The notes under the pieces were generated by a model. The model made no database searches. It worked only from the letters and a program-made list of their open reading frames with translations, and was not told where the DNA came from. This document shows positions 1-8,276 of a stretch of DNA of 35,968 bases, one piece after another; positions within the stretch are counted from its first letter, which is position 1; every line of letters starts with the position of its first letter. This stretch comes from Photobacterium aquimaris (GTDB lineage: Bacteria; Pseudomonadota; Gammaproteobacteria; Enterobacterales; Vibrionaceae): positions 1,046,995-1,082,962 of the forward strand of contig NZ_MSCC01000001.1 of NCBI RefSeq assembly GCF_002954455.1. Reading direction: 5' to 3'. The position numbers were made by a program, and so were the translations under genes.

Positions 1-130
1 TTGGTAGTGTTATATTTCCAAGATGTTAACGGTTAACCGTAACAAAAGGTAATTATAGGTTTGTTTTTTTAATCTTAACATATAGAATTACCCCTAATAA
101 TTTATCACCACAGCTATGGGGAGTTTTACT

Positions 131-220
131 ATGAGTTCATTAGTCAGTCAAATATCCTCAATTTATTTCAATTATCTTCCTCAAGTTCAAGCTGTAGCAA
201 TATATCTCCCCAATAAATAG
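131..220 (+). CDS. possible small ORF, 29 aa, unknown
   Basis: A 29-codon reading frame starts with ATG 7 nt after a good Shine-Dalgarno sequence (GGGGAG at 118-123) and ends at TAG 218-220. The peptide begins MSSLVSQISS and is moderately hydrophobic, without a clear membrane helix. It lies 93 bp before the ygjV-like gene on the same strand, so it could be a leader peptide or a chance ORF. No family is recognised. The rest of 1-313 is AT-rich and shows only a GTTAAC direct repeat near 23-37. Confidence 0.25.
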   Translation: MSSLVSQISSIYFNYLPQVQAVAIYLPNK

Positions 221-313
221 TCTTTTAAAAAGATAACTCAAGAAATCAGGATTACTTTGAGTGCATTATCTTAATTTTACCCATTAAATTTTCTATTTGT
301 TGATGGAGGACTT

Positions 314-823
314 ATGTCCTTTTTTATTATTTCTCAGATATTGGTAGGTTTAGCTGCTTTATTCGATATCGCATCATTTCAATTTACAAATCGTAAGACA
401 CTTTTATTAGCTCTAAGTATTTCAGCGTTATTAATTGCTGCCCATTTTGCCTTACTAGAAGAGTGGACCGCTGCATGCTTACTTGTGATTGGTGCATCTC
501 GTTATTTTGCAGGGATCTTTATATCGGATCCAAGAATGAAATGGTTGTTTTATTTTGTGACAGTATTAGGCACTATTTTAACGTTCAATGGCATCACTAG
601 TGTACTAAGTTGTATTGCTTCGTTATTCCATACTAAAGCCTCATTCATGCATAACGATAAACTTATGCGCTGGCTAATGGTTTTTGGGGCAGTAGTTTGG
701 GGAGCTCATGACATCATTGTTGGCTCGCCAGTAGCAGTGTTAATAGACATTTTATTTATAATAAGTAGTGCTATTGGTTATTATCGTATTTATATAAAGA
801 GCACAGTGGTGATAAGCCAATAA
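314..823 (+). CDS. YgjV-family inner membrane protein
   Basis: This 169-aa protein is strongly hydrophobic, with about five predicted membrane segments from residue 4 to 160. It resembles the YgjV family (PF10688, bacterial inner membrane protein), whose function is unknown. The family pattern is visible in the early segment with FDIASFQ and the later segment with GAVVWGAHDI. The start is well supported by GGAGGA at 304-309, just before ATG 314. It stands alone. The next feature on this strand is an attC-like site at 909-1037 in the right orientation to follow it, so the gene may once have been part of an integron cassette, but no second attC site is seen upstream. Confidence 0.75.
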   Translation: MSFFIISQILVGLAALFDIASFQFTNRKTLLLALSISALLIAAHFALLEEWTAACLLVIGASRYFAGIFISDPRMKWLFYFVTVLGTILTFNGITSVLSCIASLFHTKASFMHNDKLMRWLMVFGAVVWGAHDIIVGSPVAVLIDILFIISSAIGYYRIYIKSTVVISQ

Positions 824-908
824 ACAAGTAGATTTAGAAATATAATAGATAAGGATATGTATCGCGCAGCCGACACCTATTCAAGTGTTGGACAAGCCCG
901 AGCGGCTT

Positions 909-1037
909 CGTTCAACAAACGGTTTAAGAGTGATCCCCAACGCTTGGCATTTTTCATACCACCGTTGGGTTTCGTGTTTACGGTGGTATGGTTAAGGTTT
1001 GGTGGTAGTGTTGCTTACACTTTAATGCGGCGTTTTA
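909..1037 (+). repeat. degenerate integron attC-like site (VCR type)
   Basis: The stretch has the layout of a Vibrio-type attC site. There is an inverse-core-like GTTCAAC near 910-916, then TTTAAGAGTGA, then the typical CCCAACGCTTGGCATTTTT block at 935-954. A perfect 11-bp inverted repeat follows (CATACCACCGT at 955-965 and ACGGTGGTATG at 980-990), then GGTTTGGTGGTAGTGTTGCT, and ACTTTAATGCGGCGTT at the far end. The outer ends are imperfectly complementary. The end core reads GTTTTAT rather than GTTRRRY, so the site may be inactive. The 77-codon ORF at 857-1090 runs through this structure and is unlikely to be a gene. Confidence 0.65.
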
Positions 1038-1060
1038 TAATTGCATCCTTGTACTTCACT

Positions 1061-1258
1061 TTATTTAGCTTGAAAACCACCATCTACTGATAAAACATGT
1101 CCAGTGATGAAAGATGATTCATCAGATAATAGCCATGTAATGGCTTTAGCCTGTTGAGCTAAGTATCGCTTGTGATCATCAGTGGGTAACATGTGTTCAT
1201 TATTCATCTTCAATACTTCATTCGGCGTTGTCACTTTGCCGAGTATTGGCGCAATGCG
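1061..1258 (-). pseudogene. C-terminal remnant of a short-chain dehydrogenase
   Basis: Reading the minus strand, about 65 codons end with SSFITGHVLSVDGGFQAK and a stop at 1061-1063. The FITG...VDGG pattern is the hallmark C-terminus of the SDR family of NAD(P)-dependent oxidoreductases. An in-frame stop at 1259-1261 precedes it, and the Rossmann nucleotide motif and the YxxxK catalytic site are absent, so only a fragment remains. A short open stretch further upstream (about 1265-1330, ending SSFADVQR) could be another scrap of the same gene in a different frame, but that is weak. Confidence 0.6.
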
Positions 1259-1680
1259 CTAAAATGTTAGCGTTGTACATCAGCGAATGAAGAAGCGGTT
1301 ACTTGGTGCTTGTCAGCAGTTGCATCAGCACACTATATATAACAAATATCGCAATGATTGCCAAAATATGTCGATATTGGCGATCCTGGAAAAGGATAAA
1401 AGAGTGGATTTAACGAAGAATATTAAATAATAAGCTGTAATTTTAATAATAAAATAATTTGTGGTTGGTGAGATATATTTTTAAATACTTTATTTAAGCT
1501 CTCAATATTAGGTCGCCAAATTTCCTTGGTATTATGTGGAAGTTTAATGTAAATAACATGATTAATCTTTAATATTAATGCGATATTAGTTTAGGTTTTA
1601 CGTTGTTAGTATTTTGTTTATTTTTTCATGTTGTATTCTTTTTTGGATATTCAATCAATTATTATAGGGAATGTGACTAC
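1259..1680. other. intergenic, AT-rich, no gene recognised
   Basis: Apart from a possible further piece of the SDR remnant up to about 1330, this region is AT-rich, with stops in all frames. A reading frame open from 1603 joins the lipoprotein gene, but its first 26 codons lack a ribosome binding site and are probably leader. Confidence 0.4.
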
Positions 1681-2235
1681 ATGAGAATTATTAATAAAAT
1701 ATTAATTAAAGTGTCATTTGTAATTTCAGTTTTATTATTTTTGTCAGGGTGTGAGACAACAAATGCTATACCTTATAAGGCATCATCATCAAATATAGCT
1801 ACGATGCAAACAGCATTAGCTGACAAAGGTAATTTATCTGTTGGTAATGTGAATATTGCCAAAGATATTTCTTTAATGTGTCGTTTAAATGGCGATATTA
1901 TTGTTTATCCAGGGAAAAGCATTCCTGAATACGTAAAAGATGCGTTTTTAGAAGAATTGATTGTAGCTCAAAAATACGATGCTACATCAAGAAAAGTATC
2001 AGTAAACTTAGAGAGTGTTTCTTTTAGTTCAATAACGCCTGCTAATTGGGAAATATCGGCTAAAGTCAGCTCTGATAATGGTGTTAATTACCCGATAAGC
2101 GTTAAACATGAATTTGATACTAGTTGGTCTGCTGCTGGTGCTTGTGAAAATGTTGCGAATGCATTTGGACCAACGACTCAAGAGTTGATAAAGGAAATCG
2201 TATCCAATCCAAAATTTGCTTTATTATCTAATTAG
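1681..2235 (+). CDS. putative lipoprotein, unknown family
   Basis: This is a 184-aa protein with a lipoprotein signal: positively charged N-terminus, hydrophobic stretch and lipobox LSGC with the acylated Cys at residue 24, followed by E25, which allows outer-membrane sorting. Two further cysteines, in SLMCRL and AAGACEN, may form a disulfide. The start at 1681 is preferred over the upstream ATG 1603 because AGGGA lies at 1666-1670 and the signal peptide then begins properly. I do not recognise the family. A hairpin terminator follows at 2268-2298, so the gene is probably monocistronic. Confidence 0.7.
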   Translation: MRIINKILIKVSFVISVLLFLSGCETTNAIPYKASSSNIATMQTALADKGNLSVGNVNIAKDISLMCRLNGDIIVYPGKSIPEYVKDAFLEELIVAQKYDATSRKVSVNLESVSFSSITPANWEISAKVSSDNGVNYPISVKHEFDTSWSAAGACENVANAFGPTTQELIKEIVSNPKFALLSN

Positions 2236-2267
2236 TTAATAAATACATTGTATTAATGTTAAATATC

Positions 2268-2298
2268 AAAACTTCATCATAAAGACGGTGAAGTTTTT
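2268..2298 (+). terminator. rho-independent terminator after the lipoprotein gene
   Basis: A perfect 9-bp stem (AAAACTTCA at 2268-2276 with TGAAGTTTT at 2289-2297) is followed by further T. The A run on the left arm means it could also act on the other strand. Confidence 0.65.
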
Positions 2299-2500
2299 GA
2301 TGATTATATAAATTGAAAAAAATAATCAAAAAATAAAGGACAGCCATAACTTTACACATTAATCACAGAGCATTATGTTTAGGCTTCATTATTGAGCATG
2401 TTGTTGTTAAATGTATTTTATATTAAGCCTGTTTGGTGTTGATTGCGGTTGTATTAGTTAATCGATAATTACGCCAGAGGGGAGGCTGCTAGATATGCTT

Positions 2501-2530
2501 TTGGATAGAGTGAGTTTACATAGCTATAAT
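2501..2530 (+). promoter_or_regulatory. candidate sigma-70 promoter for the lprI-like gene
   Basis: A consensus -10 TATAAT lies at 2525-2530, with a weak -35 TTGGAT at 2501-2506 and an 18-bp spacer. It sits 54 bp before the start codon at 2584. The rest of 2299-2500 shows nothing recognisable. Confidence 0.4.
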
Positions 2531-2583
2531 ACAGTTAATCGCTTTGTTATTACATGTCGCTTATATTTAAATGAGGCCTATCA

Positions 2584-3009
2584 ATGAAAAAGTACCTGCT
2601 AATTATATTCGTTTGTGTGTCATTGCCAGCACTTGCAGCAAAGAAAGCATTAGATTGTGATAATCCGCGTAATACACTGGACATTAATGATTGTGCAGCA
2701 TTGACATTAACCTCTGCACAAGAAGAGTTATCCAAATATCTGACCGCCAGCGTTGAACATAATAAAGATGATCCTGCGTTGGTGAAAGCGATAGAGCAAG
2801 CACAAAAAGATTGGCAAGTGTATATGAAAGCGCAGTGTAATGCGGTTTATACTCAATGGCGTGATGGAACTATTCGTAATGTAATGGCATTGGACTGTAA
2901 AACACAACTCACCAAAGAAAGAACCCATGATGTGTGGATGCACTTTTTAACCTATATGGATAGCACACCACCAGTTTTACCAGAACCTTCAAAGTATTTT
3001 AAGATGTGA
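2584..3009 (+). CDS. LprI/DUF1311-family periplasmic protein
   Basis: This 141-aa protein has a Sec signal peptide ending LPALAA (about residue 19) and a mature part with four cysteines: C25 and C37 near the start, then those in AQCNAVY and LDCKTQ. The spacing and the helical stretch with W-xx-Y-xxx-C fit the LprI-type domain (PF07007). Some members inhibit lysozyme, but most have no known role. A TGAGG motif precedes the ATG. It is followed by a terminator and appears to be a single-gene unit. The family is fairly sure; a lysozyme-inhibitor function is only a possibility. Confidence 0.75.
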   Translation: MKKYLLIIFVCVSLPALAAKKALDCDNPRNTLDINDCAALTLTSAQEELSKYLTASVEHNKDDPALVKAIEQAQKDWQVYMKAQCNAVYTQWRDGTIRNVMALDCKTQLTKERTHDVWMHFLTYMDSTPPVLPEPSKYFKM

Positions 3010-3043
3010 TAGCGCCTCAGATACATTAACTAATTGAATCTGC

Positions 3044-3078
3044 TAAAAAATACCGACCTGATATAGGGCGGTATTTTT
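3044..3078 (+). terminator. rho-independent terminator after the lprI-like gene
   Basis: AAATACCG pairs with CGGTATTT across the loop ACCTGATATAGGG region, followed by a T tract. The A-rich left arm makes it potentially bidirectional. Confidence 0.75.
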
Positions 3079-3416
3079 ATTTGTATCCTAATTAGAGACT
3101 GTTTTTTATAACTAGATGAATATACCGCAATAGCCATAAGGATTGTGGGTTTTGGTGATCGTTAAATATAGTAATCGCGGTTATTTAACCAATAAATTAA
3201 AGAATAAGCGGTAATTATTACAGTAAAACAGCTTATTGTTAGTCGTTTTATTACTCAACAGTATTAATGTTTGTTGTTTTGGTAGTATATCAAGTTGTTG
3301 TTGGTATTTATTAATATACCTATTATTGCGAGTTCGTTATTGTTTGTAATGAGTTAATAGTTGATTGACTTTAGTGTTGTGGCTGCCTATACCTAATAAA
3401 TAGCAATAGACAAGGG
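3079..3416. other. intergenic, nothing recognised
   Basis: About 340 bp of AT-rich sequence with many TA steps and no open frame. It presumably contains the promoter of the deacetylase-fkbH genes, but no convincing -35/-10 pair was found. Confidence 0.4.
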
Positions 3417-4075
3417 ATGGTATACGTGGCGACACTAAAATCAGTCATAAAAAGTGTTATTCCTGCGTGGATCGTAACCTATAAAACCACTCATAAAGGT
3501 ATTTTATTAACGTTTGACGATGGTCCAGATGTTAATCTTACCCCTCAAATATTAGATTTACTTGCAGAATATGATATCAAAGCGGTTTTTTTATATTAGG
3601 CAAACAAGCGCAAAGATATCCAAATATTGTTCAACGTATAGTTGCTGATGGCCATTATCTAGGTAATCATTCTTTTGCGCATAAAACGGCTGATGAAATA
3701 GGCTTTAAGGCTTATGCAAAGGATATAAAACACTGTCAGACAATTCTAAAGCCCTTTATTGCTGCAACCCCGACACTATTTCGCCCGCCACAGGGCAAAT
3801 TATCACTATCTGCTTGGTCAGCCATTCAATGTAATCATATGCAGGCTATTCTATGGTCAATTGAATCTGGTGAATGGGGACAATATTCGCATCAATCCGT
3901 TGATCAAATGCTGGCGCGTTTAGCCCGTGATATTCAACCTCATGATATTGTTCTTATGCATGATAATAGTAGTAAGGTGCAGTTATTACTTGAAAAATTA
4001 TTACCTATATTAGTTGAAAAAGAATATACATTTGTTGATCCTAAACTGGCATTTCCTGATGTCTATAAACATTAG
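3417..4075 (+). pseudogene. polysaccharide deacetylase, frameshifted in a T run
   Basis: A NodB-homology polysaccharide deacetylase (PF01522) is split over two frames. The first part (3417-3599) has the metal-site motif LTFDDGPD and stops soon after KAVF. The second part, in another frame from about 3590, reads FILGKQ and then carries all remaining motifs: NHSFAH (metal-binding His), RPPQG, LWSIESGEW and VLMHDN. The break is at seven T residues, 3586-3592; one more T would restore a single frame of about 220 codons. The start may be ATG 3417 or GTG 3426, the latter with AGGGA at a good distance. Such enzymes remove N- or O-acetyl groups from glycans. No signal peptide is evident. The stop overlaps the ribosome binding site of fkbH, so they form an operon. 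Confidence 0.8.
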
Positions 4076-4084
4076 GTGATTGTT

Positions 4085-5947
4085 ATGTATCAATTAGAAG
4101 TGCTTTCTTATCAAGATTTACAGCAAGCGATTTGTTTACCAGATGAAGTGCAACAGGCTTTTATTTCAGGGCAAAGCATCATTGAACAGTGCGTGAAGTA
4201 TTCTGTTTTACAGTGGGAAGAGCATTGTACTGAATGTGCCATGCCTGAATGTTATAAAACCTGTGAGCTTTACCAACCTCGGCGAGATGGTCATTGCCGG
4301 CGGTTTATTAATGGCATTGTTCCCTTGCATATTTCACAGCGTTCATTACCCGTTGTACAAGTGGATTTTAAGCAGTGGGGCGCATTAATGTCGACTTCTT
4401 ATATCGGTGTTATAGCACCAGAGCAAGCGAAGAATATTGATAACAAAGCCGCAATAGTCGAGTCAGTAGCTCAACGTGGGCAATGGTTAGATGGATTATC
4501 AATTGCAGGGCGGCGGGGCATTGTGGCGCGAATGGCTACTCGTTATAAAAATTATCTTAGTCAAACAATCAATCCCAGTCCATTATTTGATGCGTTTATG
4601 ATTGAGGTATATTGCTCACAAGCAATCGATTTGAGTATCGTAATTCGAGCAACCACGGGTAAATTGAATCAAACCCCATTTCAATATCGATTACAACAAC
4701 CAGCGGGGTATCACCAAATACAGATCCCCTTTATTGATATCGCTCCTCATATTGATTTTCAAACAATGCACTTTATTAATCTTATTCCTAACCGTGATGA
4801 AAACGATCAAGCGACAGCACTGACGATGGTATTTGGATTTATTGGGTTTATTCAGCAGTTACCTCAGCTTGATGACCATAATCACTTACCAACAACAACT
4901 ACAAATAACAGCGTTAAAGTCTTGGTATGGGATTTAGATAATACATTGTGGAATGGCATATTAGTTGAAGATGGAGAAGCCGGTGTGCAATTACGTTCCG
5001 GCGTGGTTGAGATTATAAAAACCTTAGATGATCGTGGTATTGTAAATTCGATTGCGAGTAAGAATGATCATCATCGAACGTGGGCACACCTTAACGCTTT
5101 AGGCATTGCAGAGTATTTTATTTTCCCTGAAATTAACTGGCAGCCAAAAAGCCAATCAATTCAACGAATAGCTGAAAACTTTAATGTTGCCATCGACACT
5201 ATAGCCTTTATTGATGATTCGGCTTTTGAGAGAAACGAAGTTAACACAATCCATCCTCAAGTGCGTATATTTAAAGACAATGACTACCTTAAATTAACCC
5301 ATTTAGTTGCATTTAATCCTCAAACATCAGCAGAATCTGCATTAAGACGTTCTTTCTATGTCGCCCAACAACAACGAACAACACATAGCCGTGGTTTTGA
5401 TGGTCAATATATTGATTTTATTAAAGCATCTCGTATTGAATTGTCGGTTGGTGTGGCGCAACTTTCAAATATTGATCGTGTACATGAATTAGTACAACGC
5501 ACAAATCAAATGAATTTTTCAGCAACACGCTATGATCGCAACAGGTTAACTGAATTGATTAACGATCCTTTGGTTGCGACATTGTTTTTAACGGCAAAAG
5601 ATAAATTTGGTGATTATGGTACGGTCGGTGTCTGTATTATAGATATTCAGCAACAGCGCGTAATTGATTTGATGTTCAGTTGTCGCATTCAATCAAAACG
5701 GGTTGAGCATGCATTTTTGGAGTGGCTGTTAGATTGCGCTTACTTGTCAGGATGGAAGTGTTTACAAGTAGAATATAAACCGACTGCTAAAAATAGCCAA
5801 TCAGCCGCTGTCTTTTGTGATTTAGAATTTAAACAAATCAGTCACAATCAAGAGGTGACAATTTATAGTAAATCAACAACAGCCAAGCATAACAGTGAAG
5901 GTTTAATCGCCATTGATGCGCCTAATATTCTCTTTGCTAAGAGCTAA
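4085..5947 (+). CDS. FkbH-like HAD protein with N-terminal Cys cluster
   Basis: This 620-aa protein contains a HAD-IIIC/FkbH module. The nucleophile motif VWDLDNTLW has D283 and D285, later motifs include ASKND and FIDDSAFER, and a C-terminal GNAT-like region carries FGDYGTVG and SCRIQSKRVE, whose Cys fits the conserved SCR thiol of glyceryl-transferring FkbH proteins. Those enzymes load a glyceryl unit from 1,3-bisphosphoglycerate onto an acyl carrier protein. An N-terminal cluster C48-x2-C51-x4-C56-x3-C60-x10-C71 looks like a metal or Fe-S site, and residues of roughly 85-270 form a beta-rich domain of unknown role. ATG 4085 is chosen because AGGTGA (4074-4079) precedes it, rather than GTG 4076. 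No carrier protein or polyketide synthase is adjacent, so the true substrate is open. Confidence 0.75.
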   Translation: MYQLEVLSYQDLQQAICLPDEVQQAFISGQSIIEQCVKYSVLQWEEHCTECAMPECYKTCELYQPRRDGHCRRFINGIVPLHISQRSLPVVQVDFKQWGALMSTSYIGVIAPEQAKNIDNKAAIVESVAQRGQWLDGLSIAGRRGIVARMATRYKNYLSQTINPSPLFDAFMIEVYCSQAIDLSIVIRATTGKLNQTPFQYRLQQPAGYHQIQIPFIDIAPHIDFQTMHFINLIPNRDENDQATALTMVFGFIGFIQQLPQLDDHNHLPTTTTNNSVKVLVWDLDNTLWNGILVEDGEAGVQLRSGVVEIIKTLDDRGIVNSIASKNDHHRTWAHLNALGIAEYFIFPEINWQPKSQSIQRIAENFNVAIDTIAFIDDSAFERNEVNTIHPQVRIFKDNDYLKLTHLVAFNPQTSAESALRRSFYVAQQQRTTHSRGFDGQYIDFIKASRIELSVGVAQLSNIDRVHELVQRTNQMNFSATRYDRNRLTELINDPLVATLFLTAKDKFGDYGTVGVCIIDIQQQRVIDLMFSCRIQSKRVEHAFLEWLLDCAYLSGWKCLQVEYKPTAKNSQSAAVFCDLEFKQISHNQEVTIYSKSTTAKHNSEGLIAIDAPNILFAKS

Positions 5948-6039
5948 TATTTTAGTTTTATGTTATTGAAAAATTAGTGGTATCGCTTTTTTTTACTTTT
6001 AATTATTATGATAGCAAAGGTAATAATTGAGACTAGGGA

Positions 6040-6402
6040 ATGGCAACATTATTTTTTAAATGTTTATTAGGTGCAGCAGCAGTATTATTAATTGCATTGC
6101 TATCGAAAAGTAAGAGCTTTTATATTGCAGGGTTAGTGCCTTTGTTTCCAACATTTGCATTAATTGCTCATTATATTGTTGGTTTAGAGCGTAGTATGGA
6201 AGATCTTCGTATGACGGCCTTGTTTGGATTGTGTTCGTTAGTGCCGTATGCAGGGTATTTAGTCGCGGTGTATATATTAAGTTATTACCATAATTTAACG
6301 GCAACGCTATCGTTAGCAACCGTGGTATGGCTTGGTTGTGCAGGATTATTGTTAGTAGGCTGGACGCGTTGGAGCCCATTATTGGTTGCTAATTCGCTGT
6401 AA
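6040..6402 (+). CDS. GlpM/YdgC-family membrane protein
   Basis: The 120-aa protein matches the GlpM family (PF06942; E. coli YdgC). The block YIAGLVPLFPTFALIAHYIV is nearly identical to the family signature. Four membrane segments are evident: about residues 3-22, 27-48, 58-80 and 90-110. GlpM was linked to alginate production in Pseudomonas, but the biochemical role is unknown. The gene stands 92 bp after fkbH on the same strand and may be co-transcribed. It is convergent with rhlE, with a strong hairpin between them. Confidence 0.8.
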   Translation: MATLFFKCLLGAAAVLLIALLSKSKSFYIAGLVPLFPTFALIAHYIVGLERSMEDLRMTALFGLCSLVPYAGYLVAVYILSYYHNLTATLSLATVVWLGCAGLLLVGWTRWSPLLVANSL

Positions 6403-6410
6403 TAATGACG

Positions 6411-6445
6411 ATCGCCATCTTAATGTGTTGCACTAAGATGGCGAT
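6411..6445. terminator. hairpin between convergent glpM-like gene and rhlE
   Basis: A perfect 12-bp inverted repeat (ATCGCCATCTTA at 6411-6422, TAAGATGGCGAT at 6434-6445) lies between two convergent genes. Neither side has a clean T tract, so it may act as a weak bidirectional terminator or as a 3'-end stabiliser. Confidence 0.5.
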
Positions 6446-6455
6446 GCTATATTAA

Positions 6456-7802
6456 TTACACCGATTTAGGCTTGCGTGTGCCGCGAGGAATACCAGTATC
6501 ACGATCGGTGATTGGCTTACGGTTTCTCGGCTTCTTTGGCTTTGGTTTTTCAGCGCTTGGTGAATTGCTACGTGGCTTATCATTACGACGTGGCTTACCA
6601 TCAGTATTATTATTGCCTTCAGGTTTTTGATATTTAGGCTTGAAGTTTAAAATAGAAATTGGCACTTCTTTAGTTGGTACAAAGCCTTCAATTTCTTTAC
6701 GAACGATTAAGTGACCTAATAGGCGCTCAATCATGCATAAGTTTTTAAAGTTATCGCGTGATACAAATGAAATCGCTTCACCTTTAGAGCCAGCACGACC
6801 TGTACGACCGATACGGTGAACATACTCTTCAGGTGGGAAAGGCAAATCATAGTTAACAACGCGGGTTAACTCATCAATATCTAAACCACGCGCAGCAACA
6901 CCAGTCGCGATTAAGTATTTAACTTTACCTGCTTTAAAATCTTCTAATACTTGCGCACGAGAGCCTTGGCTACGGCCACTGTGAATAGCTTCTGCAGCAA
7001 TACCACGTTTTTCAAGCTGGCTTACTAACTTAGCTGCACCGTGTTTGGTTTCAATGAAGATTAACGCTTGATCCCATTGTTGCTCATTAATTAAATGGCT
7101 CAATAGAGAAGACTTCATGTCTTTATCAACCGTGATCAAGCACTGATCAATTTTAGGCTGTGACGCTTCATCTTTAGCAACACTGATCTCTACTGGGTTG
7201 CGTACCGCAGTTTTTGCCAGTAAACGTACTTGTGCAGATAACGTTGCAGAGAACAACATGTTTTGGCGATCAAGCGGTAAACGCTCAATAATCTTATTAA
7301 TATCTTCAATAAAGCCCATATCTAACATACGGTCAGCTTCATCTAGTACTAAGATTTCAATCGCATCAAAGTGGATAGCACGTTTAGTGTACATATCCAA
7401 TAAACGGCCAGGGGTTGCTACTAAAATATCAACACCTTCAATAAGGCGACGTTTTTGTGGTTCATAATCAACACCACCATACATTGCCATTGAGGTTAAA
7501 TTAGTATGTTTACTGTATTGAACAATATTTGCTTCAACCTGAACTGCAAGCTCACGTGTTGGCGCTAGAATCAATGCACGTACACGCTTAGCACGTACTT
7601 GCTGACCATCATCAAGCATTTGTAGAATGGGAAGTACAAAACTTGCCGTTTTACCAGTACCTGTTTGCGCAGCAGCAAGCAGGTTTTTGCCGGTTAGTGC
7701 CACCGGAATGGCTTTTTCTTGAATCGGCGTAGGAGTGGTGTAACCCATATCGGTTACTGCTTTAACGATAGCGTCGCTTAATCCAAGCTTAGAGAAAGGC
7801 AT
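6456..7802 (-). CDS. rhlE: DEAD-box ATP-dependent RNA helicase RhlE
   Basis: This 448-aa protein has all SF2 DEAD-box motifs in order: Q motif (GYTTPTPIQEKAIP), Walker A (AAQTGTGKT), PTRELAVQ, TPGR, DEAD, SAT, then the second RecA domain with ARGLDID and HRIGRTGRAG. The C-terminal tail from about residue 390 is Lys/Arg/Pro-rich and probably disordered, as expected for RNA-binding extensions of RhlE. The start MPFSKLGLSD is typical for the subfamily. RhlE helicases unwind RNA in ribosome maturation and mRNA turnover. It is transcribed alone, convergent with the glpM-like gene. Assignment to RhlE rather than a sister group is from overall resemblance. Confidence 0.85.
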   Translation of the reverse strand: MPFSKLGLSDAIVKAVTDMGYTTPTPIQEKAIPVALTGKNLLAAAQTGTGKTASFVLPILQMLDDGQQVRAKRVRALILAPTRELAVQVEANIVQYSKHTNLTSMAMYGGVDYEPQKRRLIEGVDILVATPGRLLDMYTKRAIHFDAIEILVLDEADRMLDMGFIEDINKIIERLPLDRQNMLFSATLSAQVRLLAKTAVRNPVEISVAKDEASQPKIDQCLITVDKDMKSSLLSHLINEQQWDQALIFIETKHGAAKLVSQLEKRGIAAEAIHSGRSQGSRAQVLEDFKAGKVKYLIATGVAARGLDIDELTRVVNYDLPFPPEEYVHRIGRTGRAGSKGEAISFVSRDNFKNLCMIERLLGHLIVRKEIEGFVPTKEVPISILNFKPKYQKPEGNNNTDGKPRRNDKPRSNSPSAEKPKPKKPRNRKPITDRDTGIPRGTRKPKSV

Positions 7803-7895
7803 GTAGAATCTCAGATAAATAAATCAAATAACGGCTTTCCCTAGTGTTAGGGTAATAGCCGACGAACAATAACGCGGATTATAGCACGGGCGACA

Positions 7896-8174
7896 TTAGG
7901 TCATTATATTATTTCGTATTAAGCCACGACGAACGTTTTTACAGAGTTTGCCAAACTGTCGAATTTCATCAAATTGCGGAATAACGCCACGTTCAATCGC
8001 ATGCTCCCAATAACTGACTTCGGTATCGACTAATTCTAATAATTTTTTAGGACAGCCAATGCATTTGTTGTCAGGACCACAAACAAAGGTCTCAGGATCA
8101 TAAAGTGGAAACGCTTGCTTAACATCACTTAGAAGCAAACGCATCGCTGTTTGACGATCAGGTTTCTTATTCAT
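7896..8174 (-). CDS. conserved hypothetical protein with CxxxxxCxxC motif
   Basis: A 92-aa protein starting MNKKPDRQTA. The frame is open upstream to an ATG at 8258, but the extra 28 residues have no ribosome binding site and an unlikely composition. C32-x5-C38-x2-C41 (VCGPDNKCIGCP), with C78 further on, suggests a metal or Fe-S site. The helix-rich remainder ends in basic residues (KNVRRGLIRNN). I have the impression of similar proteins in other Vibrionaceae but cannot name the family. It lies downstream of the ppsR remnant on the same strand (stop at 8277-8279), so it was probably cotranscribed with ppsR and may now have lost its promoter. Confidence 0.55.
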   Translation of the reverse strand: MNKKPDRQTAMRLLLSDVKQAFPLYDPETFVCGPDNKCIGCPKKLLELVDTEVSYWEHAIERGVIPQFDEIRQFGKLCKNVRRGLIRNNIMT

Positions 8175-8276
8175 GGTATCAACAGTCTTTGTGCAAAAGT
8201 AGTATTCTAATAAAGCATGATAAAAATAACCACGTTTATCTTTTTGCACCAATAACATTCTATTTATGCCATTGAA

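Noticed and set aside
1..30. Possible second attC site at the window start (GGTAGTGTT similarity)
   Set aside because: Only nine bases match and no core or palindromic arms are present.
857..1090. 77-codon ORF
   Set aside because: It lies across the attC-like palindrome, has no ribosome binding site and its translation is explained by the repeat structure.
1603..1680. N-terminal extension of the lipoprotein gene
   Set aside because: No ribosome binding site before ATG 1603; the lipoprotein signal starts properly at 1681.
7198..7467. 89-codon ORF inside rhlE on the opposite strand
   Set aside because: Shadow of a well-conserved helicase gene.
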